Shown: positions 5,502 through 5,615 of the stretch, piece after piece | How the letters are laid out: each line of letters opens with the position of its first letter | Position numbering within the stretch: the first letter of the stretch is position 1 | NCBI GenBank assembly: GCA_002774415.1 | Contig: PEYL01000068.1 | Span: forward strand, 1-5,615 | DNA from: Candidatus Portnoybacteria bacterium CG08_land_8_20_14_0_20_40_83 | GTDB taxonomy: Bacteria > Patescibacteriota > Minisyncoccia > Portnoybacterales > GWB1-42-6 | Length of the DNA: 5,615 nucleotides | Direction of reading: 5' to 3' | Notes under the pieces: model-generated | Told to the model about the DNA's origin: nothing | The model's database searches: none | The model's input: the letters and a program-made list of their open reading frames with translations, nothing else | Program-made: the position numbers and the translations under genes

Positions 5502-5581
5502 CTTTGCCGCTTTTTGGCAGCAGGAACCGCCTTTATCCAAAGGCGTCAAGGGGTTACTTTTTCTGCCCAGATATAGTAACC
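5487..5581. repeat. Nested inverted repeats at the comEC 3' end with alternative folds
   Basis: TGGGCAGAAAAATAAC (5487-5502), which includes the comEC stop codon, is complementary to 5553-5569 over 16 bp with a single bulged base, C5557. Inside this stem lie a perfect 7-bp hairpin CGCCTTT-ATCC-AAAGGCG (5528-5545) and a 4-bp hairpin TGCC/GGCA (5505-5519). A competing perfect 7-bp stem, GGTTACT (5552-5558) with AGTAACC (5575-5581), reuses part of the right arm, so the two folds exclude each other. The only T-run (5558-5562) is inside a stem arm, so this is not a standard terminator, though it may act in 3' end formation. From memory, the GGTTACTTTTTCTG...AGTAACCAAAAAG pattern resembles dispersed palindromic repeats in bacterial genomes; this is unchecked. 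Confidence 0.65.
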
Positions 5582-5615
5582 AAAAAGCTCTCGCCACGCT
5601 CAAAAATAAAGAAAA
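5582..5615. other. Trailing A-rich non-coding sequence
   Basis: This short end piece has no start of a recognisable gene. It contains CTCTCGC (5588-5594), also present in the nrdD leader at 971-977, near a GGTTA-type sequence in both places. The repeat at 5487-5581 may continue into or past this segment. Confidence 0.4.

Noticed and set aside
5528..5562. Rho-independent terminator for comEC using the CGCCTTT/AAAGGCG hairpin.
   Set aside because: The nearest T-run begins 13 bases after the stem and is itself within another stem arm, so the canonical layout is absent.

Overview
The window looks like a piece of a small-genome, anaerobic or fermentative bacterium, most likely a member of the Candidate Phyla Radiation (Patescibacteria, Parcubacteria-like). 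This is inferred from gene content and style: a ComEC of only 500 residues without the C-terminal metallo-beta-lactamase domain, a class III (oxygen-sensitive) ribonucleotide reductase of the NrdD plus NrdG2 type, a CAP-domain protein with C-terminal membrane helices, almost no Shine-Dalgarno sequences, and AT-rich intergenic DNA full of palindromes. TGA is used as a stop and does not occur in frame in the genes, so the standard bacterial code fits. All genes are on the + strand.

Layout: (1) 1-702 is the 3' part of a secreted or membrane-anchored CAP/SCP-domain protein, followed by a clean Rho-independent terminator (731-756). (2) 757-1049 is a non-coding control region for nrdD. It holds a tandem DnaA-box-like pair (811-829), a good sigma-70 type promoter (841-868), a nested palindrome able to fold as a three-way junction (897-954) and a weaker hairpin (959-1003). 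(3) 1050-3191 is nrdD, the anaerobic ribonucleoside-triphosphate reductase, with ATP-cone, active-site cysteines, zinc-binding cysteines and the C-terminal glycyl-radical motif. (4) 3193-3292 is a 100-bp imperfect palindrome built of 7-base units in mirror register; it fills the gap between nrdD and nrdG. (5) 3294-3989 is nrdG, the radical-SAM activase that installs the glycyl radical on NrdD. (6) 3999-5501 is comEC, starting 9 bases after nrdG. (7) 5487-5615 has nested inverted repeats at the end of comEC, able to form two mutually exclusive folds.

How the parts work together: NrdG uses S-adenosylmethionine and a 4Fe-4S cluster to make the glycyl radical on NrdD, which then reduces ribonucleotides to deoxyribonucleotides without oxygen. 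ComEC is the inner-membrane channel for single-stranded DNA during uptake. If the three genes are one transcript, as spacing suggests, de novo dNTP synthesis and import of external DNA are encoded together, and the DnaA boxes suggest a link to replication. The proteins belong to known families; no new protein system is evident. The most unusual signals are the three structured non-coding repeats that occupy nearly every gap in the nrdD-nrdG-comEC unit.
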